Shown here one piece after another: positions 54,470 through 63,891 of a DNA stretch of 64,000 bases. Each line of letters starts with the position of its first letter. Within the stretch, counting starts at the first letter, position 1. Source of the stretch: Sagittula sp048553715. GTDB taxonomy: Bacteria > Pseudomonadota > Alphaproteobacteria > Rhodobacterales > Rhodobacteraceae. The notes under the pieces are model-generated. The model was not told the DNA's origin and ran no database searches. It saw nothing but the letters and a program-made list of their open reading frames with translations. The translations under genes and the position numbers were made by a program. Location of the stretch: NCBI RefSeq assembly GCF_048553715.1, contig NZ_JBLZNC010000005.1, forward strand, positions 243,206-307,205. The letters are read 5' to 3'.

Positions 54470-55102
54470 ATGAACGACCCCATCGAAACCTACATGAACC
54501 TTGTCCCTATGGTGGTCGAACAGACCTCGCGCGGGGAGCGGGCCTACGACATCTTCTCGCGCCTGCTGAAGGAACGCATCATTTTCCTCAACGGTCCGGT
54601 CCACGACGGCATGTCGTCCCTGATCGTCGCACAGCTGTTGCACCTTGAGGCGGAAAACCCGTCGAAAGAAATTTCGATGTATATCAACAGCCCCGGCGGT
54701 GTCGTGACCTCCGGCCTGTCGATCTATGACACCATGCAGTACATCAAACCGAAGGTGTCGACGCTGGTGATCGGGCAAGCGGCGTCCATGGGCTCGCTGC
54801 TGCTGACTGCCGGTGCGCCGGGCATGCGGTTCTCGCTGCCCAACTCGCGCATCATGGTGCACCAGCCCTCCGGCGGGTATCAGGGTCAGGCGACGGATAT
54901 CATGATCCACGCCGAAGAAACCCTGAAGCTGAAGCGTCGTCTGAACGAAATCTACGTGAAGCACACCGGCCAGACCTATGAGGCGGTCGAATCCGCTCTG
55001 GAACGCGATAACTTCATGGATGCGGAAAAGGCCAAGGAATGGGGCCTGATCGACGAGATCGTCACAAGCCGCGCGCCGGAAGGCGAAGAAACAGACAAGT
55101 GA
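54470..55102 (+). CDS. clpP: ATP-dependent Clp protease proteolytic subunit ClpP
   Basis: This is the serine peptidase of the ClpXP degradation machine. The 210 residues carry the catalytic triad S106 (GQAASMGS), H131 (IMVHQPSGG) and D180 (ALERDNFM). A short pro-sequence precedes VPMVVEQTSRGERAYDIFSRLLKERI. The ATG at 54470 is followed by the family start; tggcaggat upstream gives a reasonable ribosome site. clpX follows 162 bp downstream, the standard pairing. Confidence 0.98.
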   Translation: MNDPIETYMNLVPMVVEQTSRGERAYDIFSRLLKERIIFLNGPVHDGMSSLIVAQLLHLEAENPSKEISMYINSPGGVVTSGLSIYDTMQYIKPKVSTLVIGQAASMGSLLLTAGAPGMRFSLPNSRIMVHQPSGGYQGQATDIMIHAEETLKLKRRLNEIYVKHTGQTYEAVESALERDNFMDAEKAKEWGLIDEIVTSRAPEGEETDK

Positions 55103-55264
55103 ACAGACTGGCCCCGTCCGCGTTAGGGATGGGGCCAATTTTCGGATTGTGGCGCTCCGGTGGGTGGCCTAAGCTGTCCGGATCATGGCGCAAGGCCCGC
55201 CTCGTCCGCAGTCCGGCGGGCAAGGTGGCAAGGAACACCGGGAAACCCGGGAAAGGTGCTGAGC

Positions 55265-56527
<1,263 letters not shown>

Positions 56528-56548
56528 AACCGAACCGTTGCGTTATAG

Positions 56549-56577
56549 AAGGCGGGGGCTTTTCCCCGCCTTTTTTC
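56549..56577 (+). terminator. Rho-independent terminator after clpX
   Basis: The stem aaggcgggg / ccccgcctt with loop gcttt-type bases is followed by a run of six T. It lies 22 bases after the clpX stop. Confidence 0.85.
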
Positions 56578-56616
56578 TTGGCCATAGATATGCGCAGTCA
56601 GCCAAGGAAAGACGCT

Positions 56617-56973
56617 ATGACCATCAAACGAATTCACACAGGCAGCCCGTTCGAGGCGAAAATCGGCTACTGCCGCGCTGTTGTCGCGGGCGGTTTCGTG
56701 CATGTGGCCGGGACCGTGGGGCAGGGGGATGATGTGGCGGCACAGTGCCGGTCCGCCCTCGACACAATCAAGAATGCCTTGGCCGAGGCCGGCAGCGGCT
56801 TTGAAAAGGCGGTGCGCGTCAATTACTATTTGCCCGACGCCTCTGAATTTGAGGCATGCTGGCCCGTGCTGACCGAGGTTTTCGGGGACAATCCGCCAGC
56901 TGCAACTATGGTGGAATGCAACCTGATCGATCCCAAATACCGGATCGAAATCGAACTGACCTGCCTAGCTTAA
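56617..56973 (+). CDS. RidA (YjgF/YER057c/UK114) family protein
   Basis: The 118-residue protein has the RidA fold pattern: YCRAVVAGGFVHVAGTVG, CRSALDTIKNALAEAGSGFEKAVRVNYYL, and a C-terminal strand IEIELTCLA. Canonical RidA proteins remove reactive enamine/imine intermediates, using an arginine near the end (the R of the PARS-type motif). Here the equivalent stretch reads PPAATMVEC, so that arginine is absent and classical deaminase activity is doubtful. The ATG at 56617 follows aaggaaag. A hairpin closes it against the convergent gene. Confidence 0.88.
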   Translation: MTIKRIHTGSPFEAKIGYCRAVVAGGFVHVAGTVGQGDDVAAQCRSALDTIKNALAEAGSGFEKAVRVNYYLPDASEFEACWPVLTEVFGDNPPAATMVECNLIDPKYRIEIELTCLA

Positions 56974-56980
56974 TCGGGTC

Positions 56981-57008
56981 GCGGGCTCCGGTGTCAGGAG
57001 CCCGCAGT
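56981..57008. terminator. Hairpin between RidA-family gene and FkbM-GT61 gene
   Basis: A perfect nine-base stem gcgggctcc / ggagcccgc with a seven-base loop is followed by agttt. The stop codon of the minus-strand fusion gene (56994-56996) lies inside the loop, so one hairpin serves both convergent ends. Confidence 0.55.
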
Positions 57009-58790
57009 TTGCGCCACGTCGGCGCTGATTTCTCGAAACCCTGCGCCAAGCTGCGCTTTGATATCAGCTTCGCTGGGCTGCTCCCATGTGGCACCTTCGG
57101 CAATAAATCCGCCGTCGATCAAAGCGCGTTGGATGGCGGGGAAATCGGGTTCGCCCATGGCCAGTCTCTTGCGATCTGTACCCTCGGGTAGCCAGCTCCG
57201 CCGCACTGTATCAATCACAAGGGGCGGCGTGCCGGTGAAGCTGTGGATGTGCTCCGCGATAAATCGGGTCGCTCGAGATTTCCGACGTGTGATCATCGCG
57301 ACCTTGGCATCACCATTCGCGGCGTGCGCGTAAAAATGCAGGGCGGACCCTTCCGAGGCGATGACTTGTTTTGCCGCCCGATAGCGCGCGATTTGTGTTT
57401 CCAAGCTGTGATCCTGCGGGTGGAAAACCTCATATCCTTGATCCTCAAGGTACAGCTCCACGAAAGCCTCCCCCAGGAGCGCCCCGCGATTCTGGCTCAG
57501 CCGGGAACGGCTGATATACAGCTTTTCGGGCCCGTCGGATTTGACATCTTTGCCAAAACGCTGGTGCATCGCAGTCTTGAAGCTATCGGTCCCACGGACG
57601 ATCTGGCCCAGGCCGAACCCCTGACCGGGGATCAACAGCTTTTCAGGGGTCACCGGCTTGGTCGCCACATGAACCGGCAGGTCGCCGCCCATCAAGCGCA
57701 GGAAATCTGTCTGGAAATCCAGTACGTTCGCTTTTTCGGGGTTCTTGGGCACAAACAGGATGCCATTGAGGTCTTTGGCCTCTGGCGCGCCCAAGGCCCA
57801 AAGCCGCGTGATGCTTTCCGTGATGAAATGCGGAAAATACTGCCACAGGACGCCGCCCCACAACCACGTCCCGTCCAGCTTGTCCGGAGCTGTGTCCGGA
57901 AGGCTGGGCGCGACCGTCATGCAGCGTTCCTTTTGCCAATGGACCGCTTGGCTGACGGGCGATCCATCCGCATCGAACACGCCAGTTTCCAAAACCAAGG
58001 ATCGTTTAGCGGGCGGGCAAATCACCGGGTTTGCAAAGGTCTGAATCTCGGTGGCCCAGCCGCCATCCGGTGACGGGCTGGTTTGCGTGGTGTCCTGACG
58101 CTCGCAGGTCCAGACAAAACGGGTCGACACATCATCAACGCGGCGGAAACCGAAGGATCTCAACCGTTCTTTGCAGGTCGTGGTGCCAGATTTTCCATAC
58201 ACCCCGGGGTGGAATTCGATGATGACGGCACGAATACCTGTCAGGTCTGCGCTGTTCAGGAAATCCAGTTCGCCCCCTTCGATATCAATCACAAGGACAT
58301 CGGGCCGGAAATCTTCCACAAGCTTGGCGAAATCCACGGTTGGCACATAGACGGGCGTTGTTTTGCGACGTTCGTTCTTGATCAGGGAAGAGGCGAGGAA
58401 ACTGTTGTCGACATTGAATGTCATCGCCTTTGGTTGGTCAGATCCGGTCAGGACAACCTCGTTGCGCACCTCCATGATGCCTTCAAGCTCATTGAGGCTG
58501 TGCAGCGCGCGGATATGTGGGATGAGGTTCGGGTTGGCCTCGAATGAAAGGACAGCCTCGGGTTTGGCATTTTTGGCGATGACGGCGCCGACGATCCCCA
58601 GACCGGCCCCCATTTCCAAAACGCGGTCACCTTCTTTGATAACACGCAGCGCGCCTGCGATTTCGTCCCCTTCATAGCGGGCCTGTTCGATCCGCTTGAT
58701 GCGTGTTTCGTTAAGAAAGGGAGAGTGCGGCACCCGCACGCCCATGCATTCGGTGGCGTGATCTATGTCTTTCATCTTAGGGCTCGGCAT
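56994..58790 (-). CDS. Fused FkbM-type methyltransferase / GT61-family glycosyltransferase
   Basis: The protein has about 598 residues and two catalytic regions. The N-terminal part (about 10-235) is an FkbM-like SAM methyltransferase: GDRVLEMGAGLGIVGAVIAKN, VLSFEANPNLIPHI, DVLVIDIEGGELDFL and AVIIEFHPGVYG. The C-terminal part (about 260-565) resembles GT61 (DUF563). Typical segments are GGVLWQYFPHFITESITRLWAL, LYISRSRLSQNRG and NEEL-like EVFHPQDHSLETQIARYRAAKQVIASEGSALHFYAHAA. It probably builds and methylates a surface glycan; linkage to the capsule genes 4.6 kb away is only suggestive. The start is uncertain: ATG at 58790, 58775 or 58826, none with a strong ribosome site. Confidence 0.82.
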   Translation of the reverse strand: MPSPKMKDIDHATECMGVRVPHSPFLNETRIKRIEQARYEGDEIAGALRVIKEGDRVLEMGAGLGIVGAVIAKNAKPEAVLSFEANPNLIPHIRALHSLNELEGIMEVRNEVVLTGSDQPKAMTFNVDNSFLASSLIKNERRKTTPVYVPTVDFAKLVEDFRPDVLVIDIEGGELDFLNSADLTGIRAVIIEFHPGVYGKSGTTTCKERLRSFGFRRVDDVSTRFVWTCERQDTTQTSPSPDGGWATEIQTFANPVICPPAKRSLVLETGVFDADGSPVSQAVHWQKERCMTVAPSLPDTAPDKLDGTWLWGGVLWQYFPHFITESITRLWALGAPEAKDLNGILFVPKNPEKANVLDFQTDFLRLMGGDLPVHVATKPVTPEKLLIPGQGFGLGQIVRGTDSFKTAMHQRFGKDVKSDGPEKLYISRSRLSQNRGALLGEAFVELYLEDQGYEVFHPQDHSLETQIARYRAAKQVIASEGSALHFYAHAANGDAKVAMITRRKSRATRFIAEHIHSFTGTPPLVIDTVRRSWLPEGTDRKRLAMGEPDFPAIQRALIDGGFIAEGATWEQPSEADIKAQLGAGFREISADVAQTAGS

Positions 58791-58949
58791 CCGGTCTGTT
58801 TGCTTGACCTGACCACTGTGGCACATGCTGCCGATGCATCGCAGAGTTTTTTTCAAATGGGCGCAACTGCGCCGGTTTTGCGACAACGGTGCCACTGGAC
58901 GTGAGGCAAGACATTCGCCATACAGTCTTCAAACCTAAGGGAGTCATCC

Positions 58950-59330
58950 ATGGGCATTCTGAACACGTTGCTGCGCGCGGTCACCTGGTGGAATGGGGCT
59001 ACGCTGAACACGCTGCTTTACACCCGTAGAAAGGGGACAAAAGTAGGCGAGGACGAGCAGGGCAACGCCTATTACGAGGGCGACAATGGCCGCCGCTGGG
59101 TGATTTTCAACGGCGAGTCCGAGGCGTCTCGGGTGTCTCCCGACTGGCATGGCTGGTTGCATCATACATTTGACGAAAAGCCCGGCGATCGTCCGTTGGC
59201 CCATAAGGCATGGGAAAAGCCGCATCAGGAAAACCTGACCGGTACAGCTTTGGCCTATGCGCCGTCTGGATCGATCCGCGCGCCAAAGCCCGCGGTTCGC
59301 TCGGATTACGAAGCCTGGACGCCCGAATAA
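58950..59330 (+). CDS. NADH:ubiquinone oxidoreductase accessory subunit, NDUFA12 family
   Basis: The 126-residue protein matches the NDUFA12 (17.2 kDa, B17.2) subunit. Typical are TWWNGATLNTLLYTRRKGTKVGEDEQGNAYYE and RRWVIFNGESEASRVSPDWHGWLHHTFDE. The C-terminal GTALAYAPSGSIRAP...YEAWTPE fits too. Alphaproteobacterial complex I carries this supernumerary subunit, usually encoded away from the nuo operon as here. It precedes the DUF2155 gene, a common neighbour in Rhodobacterales. Confidence 0.95.
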   Translation: MGILNTLLRAVTWWNGATLNTLLYTRRKGTKVGEDEQGNAYYEGDNGRRWVIFNGESEASRVSPDWHGWLHHTFDEKPGDRPLAHKAWEKPHQENLTGTALAYAPSGSIRAPKPAVRSDYEAWTPE

Positions 59331-59402
59331 ACCTGATCGTCTGGTGATAGGCGCGTTTGACGGCCGGTCGTTTTGGCCCTTTTGAATCAAAGGCAATGTG
59401 CC

Positions 59403-59762
59403 ATGAAGTTTATCGCTTTCGCACTGCTGATGCTGATGCCGGTCGCGGGTTCCGCCCAAGAGGCGGTGAATGCCGCGCCGGGCGCGGTTCTGCGGAGCTT
59501 GGACAAGCTGAATGCCAAGGTGTCTGATGTGACGCTGTCGAATGGCGAAACACACGCCATGGGCTTGTTGGATGTCACGCTGCGGGAATGCCGCTATCCC
59601 GCAGGCGATCCATCAGGCAACGCCTATGCGTTCCTCACGATCCGCGAGGCGGGCGTGGCTGCGCCTGTTTTCGAGGGATGGATGGTCGCCGCTTCACCGG
59701 CGCTCAACCCTTTGGACCATGCGCGTTATGACGTCTGGGTATTGCGCTGCGTGGTGAACTGA
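59403..59762 (+). CDS. DUF2155 domain-containing periplasmic protein
   Basis: The 119-residue protein has a signal peptide (MKFIAFALLMLMPVAGSAQ). The DUF2155 domain follows: APGAVLRSLDKLNAKVSDVTLSNGE, then LLDVTLRECRYPAGDPSGNAYAFLTI and a C-terminal NPLDHARYDVWVLRCVVN. Two conserved cysteines could pair in the periplasm. The function is not established. Its end overlaps the 3' end of the convergent aat gene by 37 bases. The ATG at 59403 is chosen because the signal peptide starts there. Confidence 0.88.
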   Translation: MKFIAFALLMLMPVAGSAQEAVNAAPGAVLRSLDKLNAKVSDVTLSNGETHAMGLLDVTLRECRYPAGDPSGNAYAFLTIREAGVAAPVFEGWMVAASPALNPLDHARYDVWVLRCVVN

Positions 59763-60391
59763 GCCTGTTTCAGGCGGTCCACAACTTCGACGCCATCCCG
59801 GGGAAGGGGACGGCTGGCTGCGTCCGCGTGCCCCTCCAGGGCTTCCGCCAGCCGCGCATGATACTGCGCACGCGGAATTTCAATGGCCCCTAGGCTGGCC
59901 AAATGCGGGGTCAGGAACTGCGTATCAAACAAAGTGTACCCGCACTGTCGCAAATGCGCGATCAGCCACGACAGAGCGATTTTTGAGCCGTCGGTGATGC
60001 GGGAGAACATGCTTTCCCCACAAAAGGCGCGTCCGATAGATACGCCATACACGCCTCCTACCAGTGCGTCGCCTTGCCAGACTTCGAGAGAATGGGCATG
60101 GCCGCGCTGTGACAATTCGAGGTACAGCTCGCGTATTTCGGCGTTTATCCACGTCTCGGACCGGTCTGCGCATCCATCAATGACATCACCGAATGCAGTC
60201 GTCAGCGCGACAGTGTAATCGCTGCGCCGCAGTCGCTTTGCCAAACTGCGAGAGACATGAAACCCGTCAATCGGCAGAATGCCCCGCTGTCGCGGATCAA
60301 CCCAAAAGATTTCCGGATCATCCCGCCGTTCTGCCATGGGGAATATGCCGGAACGGTAGGCATGAAGAAGAAGTTCGGGCGTCACGGGCAT
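59726..60391 (-). CDS. aat: Leucyl/phenylalanyl-tRNA-protein transferase Aat
   Basis: Aat attaches Leu or Phe to proteins with N-terminal Lys or Arg, marking them for ClpAP degradation. The 221 residues include LLHAYRSGIFPMAERRDDPEIFWVDPRQRGILPID, GHAHSLEVWQGDALVGGVYGVSIGRAFCGESMFS and FDTQFLTPHLASLGAIEIPRAQY. All are diagnostic. Order accB-accC-aat is typical of the group, here with a small gene inserted between accC and aat. It overlaps the DUF2155 gene end to end. Confidence 0.96.
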   Translation of the reverse strand: MPVTPELLLHAYRSGIFPMAERRDDPEIFWVDPRQRGILPIDGFHVSRSLAKRLRRSDYTVALTTAFGDVIDGCADRSETWINAEIRELYLELSQRGHAHSLEVWQGDALVGGVYGVSIGRAFCGESMFSRITDGSKIALSWLIAHLRQCGYTLFDTQFLTPHLASLGAIEIPRAQYHARLAEALEGHADAASRPLPRDGVEVVDRLKQAQFTTQRNTQTS

Positions 60392-60454
60392 TGATCATTG
60401 TGGTTAAGAGCGGCCTGTAAACCCTTGTAGCTGATCCTTGGCGGCCCGAAAGAA

Positions 60455-60485
60455 AAAACGGCGGGCTCGCGCGCCGCCGTTTTCA
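60455..60485. terminator. Bidirectional terminator after the 65-residue protein gene
   Basis: The stem acggcgg / ccgccgt with a loop of about 12 bases is flanked by aaaaaa on the left and tttt on the right. On the minus strand it ends the transcript of the tiny protein gene just before aat. Confidence 0.75.
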
Positions 60486-60511
60486 TGATTCTGTCTGGTG
60501 GTAACCAGAAA

Positions 60512-60709
60512 TTAGTCTTCGGTGCCGTCCGAAGAATCGCTGTCGCTCGATCCAGCAGTGATTGCGATGATCGAAGCAGCACCACCGATGATGAACAGCG
60601 GCAGCAGTTCAGAGCCGGTGGAGGATGTGAACGGATCAGCTTCCTGAGCGGAAGCAGTGATCGGAGCGGAGGCCAGCAATGCGATGGCGGCAATTTTTGC
60701 GAGTTTCAT
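60512..60709 (-). CDS. Tiny membrane or secreted hypothetical protein (65 aa)
   Basis: The product begins with a signal-peptide-like segment (MKLAKIAAIALLASAPITASAQ). It continues to a second hydrophobic stretch (about 36-53; LLPLFIIGGAASIIAITAG) and ends in an acidic serine tail SSDSDSSDGTED. No family is recognised. It has its own terminator and a ggtac-type upstream region, so it looks like a monocistronic gene between accC and aat. The strong terminator suggests it may be well expressed. Function unknown. Confidence 0.72.
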   Translation of the reverse strand: MKLAKIAAIALLASAPITASAQEADPFTSSTGSELLPLFIIGGAASIIAITAGSSDSDSSDGTED

Positions 60710-60967
60710 GGCGGGTACCTATGTTGAGCGTTTACCTACCCCTCTATAACAGCCCGATTGCGAGATGTGTCAAGGGTCAGCCGCTGCATTGCGGCAAGAC
60801 TTGGGGGGCTAAAGCCACATTTCGCGGACGTAGCGTAAAGATGTAGCTAACAGCCAGCGGCTGCGCAACCGCAATTCAGGGCGCGCCGTAGATTTTGGTT
60901 ATAAACATACGTTGGCAGAGAATCGGGTGTCGGGGCCGGTCACGCGCTTCGTACCGGCCCCAGAGCG

Positions 60968-62317
60968 TCATTTCAGATTGCCGGCGGCGAGCCATTTCTC
61001 CAGCCAGTGGATGTTGTACTCGCCGGTATGGACATCTTTTTCCTGCAAAAGCGCATGGAACAGCGGAACCGTGGTATCAATCCCGTCGACGATCAGCTCA
61101 CCCAGTGCACGGTTCAGCCGTGCCAGTGCTTCGGGCCGATCGCGGCCATGCACGATCAACTTGGCAATCAAACTGTCGTAGTAGGGCGGGATCCGGTACC
61201 CGTCATACAGCGCGGAATCCATCCGGACGCCCAGACCGCCGGGCGCATGGAAATGGCTGATCGTACCGGGCGAGGGCCGGAATTCTGGCAGTTTCTCGGC
61301 GTTGATGCGCACTTCGATGGCATGGCCGTTGATCTGCAAGTCGTCCTGCGTGAAGGACAGCTTTTCGCCTGCCGCAACGCGGATCTGCTCGCGCACCAGA
61401 TCGACGCCGAAAATGGCCTCGGTGACCGGATGTTCGACCTGAAGACGTGTGTTCATCTCGATGAAGTAGAACTCGCCATCTTCATATAGGAATTCAATGG
61501 TGCCGGCGCCGCGATAGCCCATCTTGCCGATGGCATCGGCGCAGATCTTGCCGATCCGTGCGCGTTCTTCCTCGGTGATCGAGGGGCCGGGCGCTTCTTC
61601 GAAGACCTTTTGGTGGCGACGCTGCAGCGAACAGTCGCGCTCGCCCAGATGGACACCATTGCCTTGGCCGTCGCCAAACACCTGAATTTCGATGTGACGC
61701 GGTTTTTGCAGATACTTTTCGATATAGACTTCGTCGTTGCCAAAGGCGGCTTTGCCCTCGGCTCGGGCGGTGCGATAGGCCTTTTCCATATCCTGTGCGG
61801 ATGTGGCGACCTTCATCCCGCGCCCGCCGCCGCCGGCGGTGGCCTTGATGATAACGGGATAGCCGAAGTCCTCGCCGATCTTCAGCGCCTCTTCCAGCGT
61901 GGCAACGCCGCCATCCGAACCCGGAACACAAGGAATGCCAAGCGCCTTCGCCGTGTCTTTGGCGGTGATCTTGTCACCCATCATCGAGATATGTTCTGCC
62001 GACGGGCCGATGAACGTGATGTCGTGATCTTCGACAATTTGCACGAACTTGGCGTTTTCCGACAGAAAGCCATAGCCCGGGTGAATAGCCGTCGCCCCGG
62101 TCACTTCGCACGCAGAAATGATGGCGGGGATGGATAGATAACTGTCCGGGGAAGGCGCGGGGCCGATGCAAATGGTCTCATCGGCCATGCGCACATGCAT
62201 AGCGTCGCTGTCGGCAGTGGAATGTACCGCGACAGAGGGGATGCCCATTTCCCGACATGCGCGGATGACCCGCAGGGCGATCTCGCCACGATTGGCGATC
62301 AGGATTTTATCAAACAT
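60968..62317 (-). CDS. accC: Acetyl-CoA carboxylase biotin carboxylase subunit AccC
   Basis: AccC carboxylates the biotin on AccB with ATP and bicarbonate in the first step of fatty acid synthesis. The 449 residues are full length. MFDKILIANRGEIALRVIRACRE starts the protein and GGGGRGMKV is the ATP-grasp glycine loop. FIEMNTRLQVEHPVTE is the catalytic signature, and RINAEKLPEFRPSPG is in the C-terminal domain. The ATG at 62317 begins 10 bases after the accB stop, so both form one operon. Confidence 0.98.
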   Translation of the reverse strand: MFDKILIANRGEIALRVIRACREMGIPSVAVHSTADSDAMHVRMADETICIGPAPSPDSYLSIPAIISACEVTGATAIHPGYGFLSENAKFVQIVEDHDITFIGPSAEHISMMGDKITAKDTAKALGIPCVPGSDGGVATLEEALKIGEDFGYPVIIKATAGGGGRGMKVATSAQDMEKAYRTARAEGKAAFGNDEVYIEKYLQKPRHIEIQVFGDGQGNGVHLGERDCSLQRRHQKVFEEAPGPSITEEERARIGKICADAIGKMGYRGAGTIEFLYEDGEFYFIEMNTRLQVEHPVTEAIFGVDLVREQIRVAAGEKLSFTQDDLQINGHAIEVRINAEKLPEFRPSPGTISHFHAPGGLGVRMDSALYDGYRIPPYYDSLIAKLIVHGRDRPEALARLNRALGELIVDGIDTTVPLFHALLQEKDVHTGEYNIHWLEKWLAAGNLK

Positions 62318-62327
62318 GCGCGCCCCC

Positions 62328-62828
62328 TTATTCGAGGATGACCAGCGGCGCGCCGTATTCGACCGGGGCGCCATCCTCAACAAGGATACGCTTTACCGTG
62401 CCGGAGCGCGGTGCCGGGATGTGGTTCATGGTTTTCATGGCTTCCACGATCAGCAGTGTATCCCCTTCGGACACTTGAGCGCCGACCGAAATGAACGCCG
62501 GTGCGCCGGGTTCTGCCTGCATATACACGGTGCCGACCATGGGCGAGGTCACAGCGCCGGGGTGGGCAGCCGGGTCTTCGGGCATATCTGGTGCTGCGGC
62601 CGCTGTTGCGGCTGCGGGCGCCGGTGCTGCGGCCGCAGCCGGGGCAGGTGCTGCGACGGGCGCTGCGTAAGTGACCTGCTGTGGAGCGGCACGGGACACG
62701 CGTACGTTCAGCGCATCATCTTCGCCATATTCGCGGCTGACCTCTAGCTCGGTCAGGTCGTTCTCCTGCAGGAGTTCCGCCAACGCCTTGATAAAGGCCA
62801 CGTCTGCGTCGTGGTTGTTTTTGCTCAT
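62328..62828 (-). CDS. accB: Acetyl-CoA carboxylase biotin carboxyl carrier protein AccB
   Basis: The 166-residue carrier has an N-terminal helical part (about 1-45) and a flexible alanine/proline linker (about 55-85). The biotinyl domain follows, with the target lysine K132 in VEAMKTMNHI. It delivers carboxybiotin to the carboxyltransferase. It precedes accC in a two-gene operon. Confidence 0.98.
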   Translation of the reverse strand: MSKNNHDADVAFIKALAELLQENDLTELEVSREYGEDDALNVRVSRAAPQQVTYAAPVAAPAPAAAAAPAPAAATAAAAPDMPEDPAAHPGAVTSPMVGTVYMQAEPGAPAFISVGAQVSEGDTLLIVEAMKTMNHIPAPRSGTVKRILVEDGAPVEYGAPLVILE

Positions 62829-63028
62829 ACCATCCTCGTGCCTAAGCCTGAAACGCTCGCGCTGTTTCGCGCGTCTGCGGGGCTTATATGTGAGGAATGA
62901 CGCAGTGAAAAGCGACCCTGTGACTTGAATAACACGGAGAACCGCGCGAATCTGTCGTTTTACGCGCCATTGTGCGGTCCACTAATTGGATTTCTCTGAT
63001 TCGTCGCGGTACTAGGCTGAGCGCGCGT

Positions 63029-63628
63029 TTATCTTTTGTTGCCCTGAGCGTGTTCAGCAATGCTTAGCAGGTCTTTACGCGAGATATTCGCGGCTTCCTC
63101 ATAGGCAGCCGGTACATTGGTCGCGTTGCCGGTTTGTTCGGAAGGCGATGCCTGCGGAAGCTTCAGGGGCATAATCATCGGGACACGTTCGGGCGTCGCG
63201 TCTGCTTTATATTCCTTCTGAGTTCCCTTCGTCGGTTCAGGCGCATCCTCGGTGTCTTCCGATAGGCGCGTCCGAGCGGCATCTTCATTTTTGTCGATGG
63301 CATCAGATTGACCCGTGTTTTCGTGCGTCGCCACGTCTTCGGTGGCCTCATCGGTTTGACCAAGCGCTTGATCCTGCAGGATTTGACTGATCTTGATCTG
63401 CATGATCGACGGGGGCGGCGTGTGTGTCTCCGGGTCGGGTTCCCCCCGTACTGCGTTCCAGAAAGCAAGCGGTGAGTCAGCAGAACCCAGCTTGGTCTCC
63501 GGTCGGCGCGCATCCAGAATCGGCTGAATCTCGGTTACCGAGTGTTTGTTGTCACCTGCGCCCGGTAAACCGATGGTCTGTGCCATGGTTTGCGGCGCAC
63601 TCGAATAAGAGAGGCCTGCAATTTGCAT
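63029..63628 (-). CDS. Hypothetical acidic, largely disordered protein
   Basis: The product has about 199 residues from the ATG at 63628 (63655 is also in frame). The N-terminal half has some order, with SPLAFWNAVRGEPDPETHTPPPSI and MQIKISQILQDQ. The middle (about 105-160) is dense in D, E, T and N and looks disordered. The end has DLLSIAEHAQGN. No family is recognised and there is no signal peptide or membrane helix. It lies upstream of accB on the same strand, 200 bp away, and may be its own transcript. Confidence 0.62.
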   Translation of the reverse strand: MQIAGLSYSSAPQTMAQTIGLPGAGDNKHSVTEIQPILDARRPETKLGSADSPLAFWNAVRGEPDPETHTPPPSIMQIKISQILQDQALGQTDEATEDVATHENTGQSDAIDKNEDAARTRLSEDTEDAPEPTKGTQKEYKADATPERVPMIMPLKLPQASPSEQTGNATNVPAAYEEAANISRKDLLSIAEHAQGNKR

Positions 63629-63851
63629 AACATGCTCCGTCCAGCGTGCCCCCACCTGTCCGTTGTATCACATCTCCGCCAGTTTCGCAGTGCGATGCCT
63701 CAATTTGAAAGCAAATCGGGAATCTCTGCTTAACGCGTCCTAACGGGGTTTCCGTGGCTGAAATGGTCGGAGAGATGATTTAGGATTGTTTTCCCAATCT
63801 TGGTGAAAAAATCCGGTGCCGCGGTGCATTCTGAATGCGGATGGCGTGGGT

Positions 63852-63882
63852 CGCCGGCAGAACGATTCGCGTTCTGCCGGCG
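63852..63882. terminator. Long inverted repeat after acs
   Basis: A perfect 13-base-pair stem (cgccggcagaacg / cgttctgccggcg) with loop attcg begins nine bases past the acs stop on the minus strand. No U-run follows, so it may be a transcript-end stabiliser instead of a classical terminator. Confidence 0.5.
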
Positions 63883-63891
63883 GAATGGAGC

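Noticed and set aside
63730..63744. CtrA-like site (TTAA-N7-TAAC) upstream of the disordered protein gene
   Set aside because: Only the first half-site matches. Such partial matches are expected by chance in AT-richer intergenic DNA.
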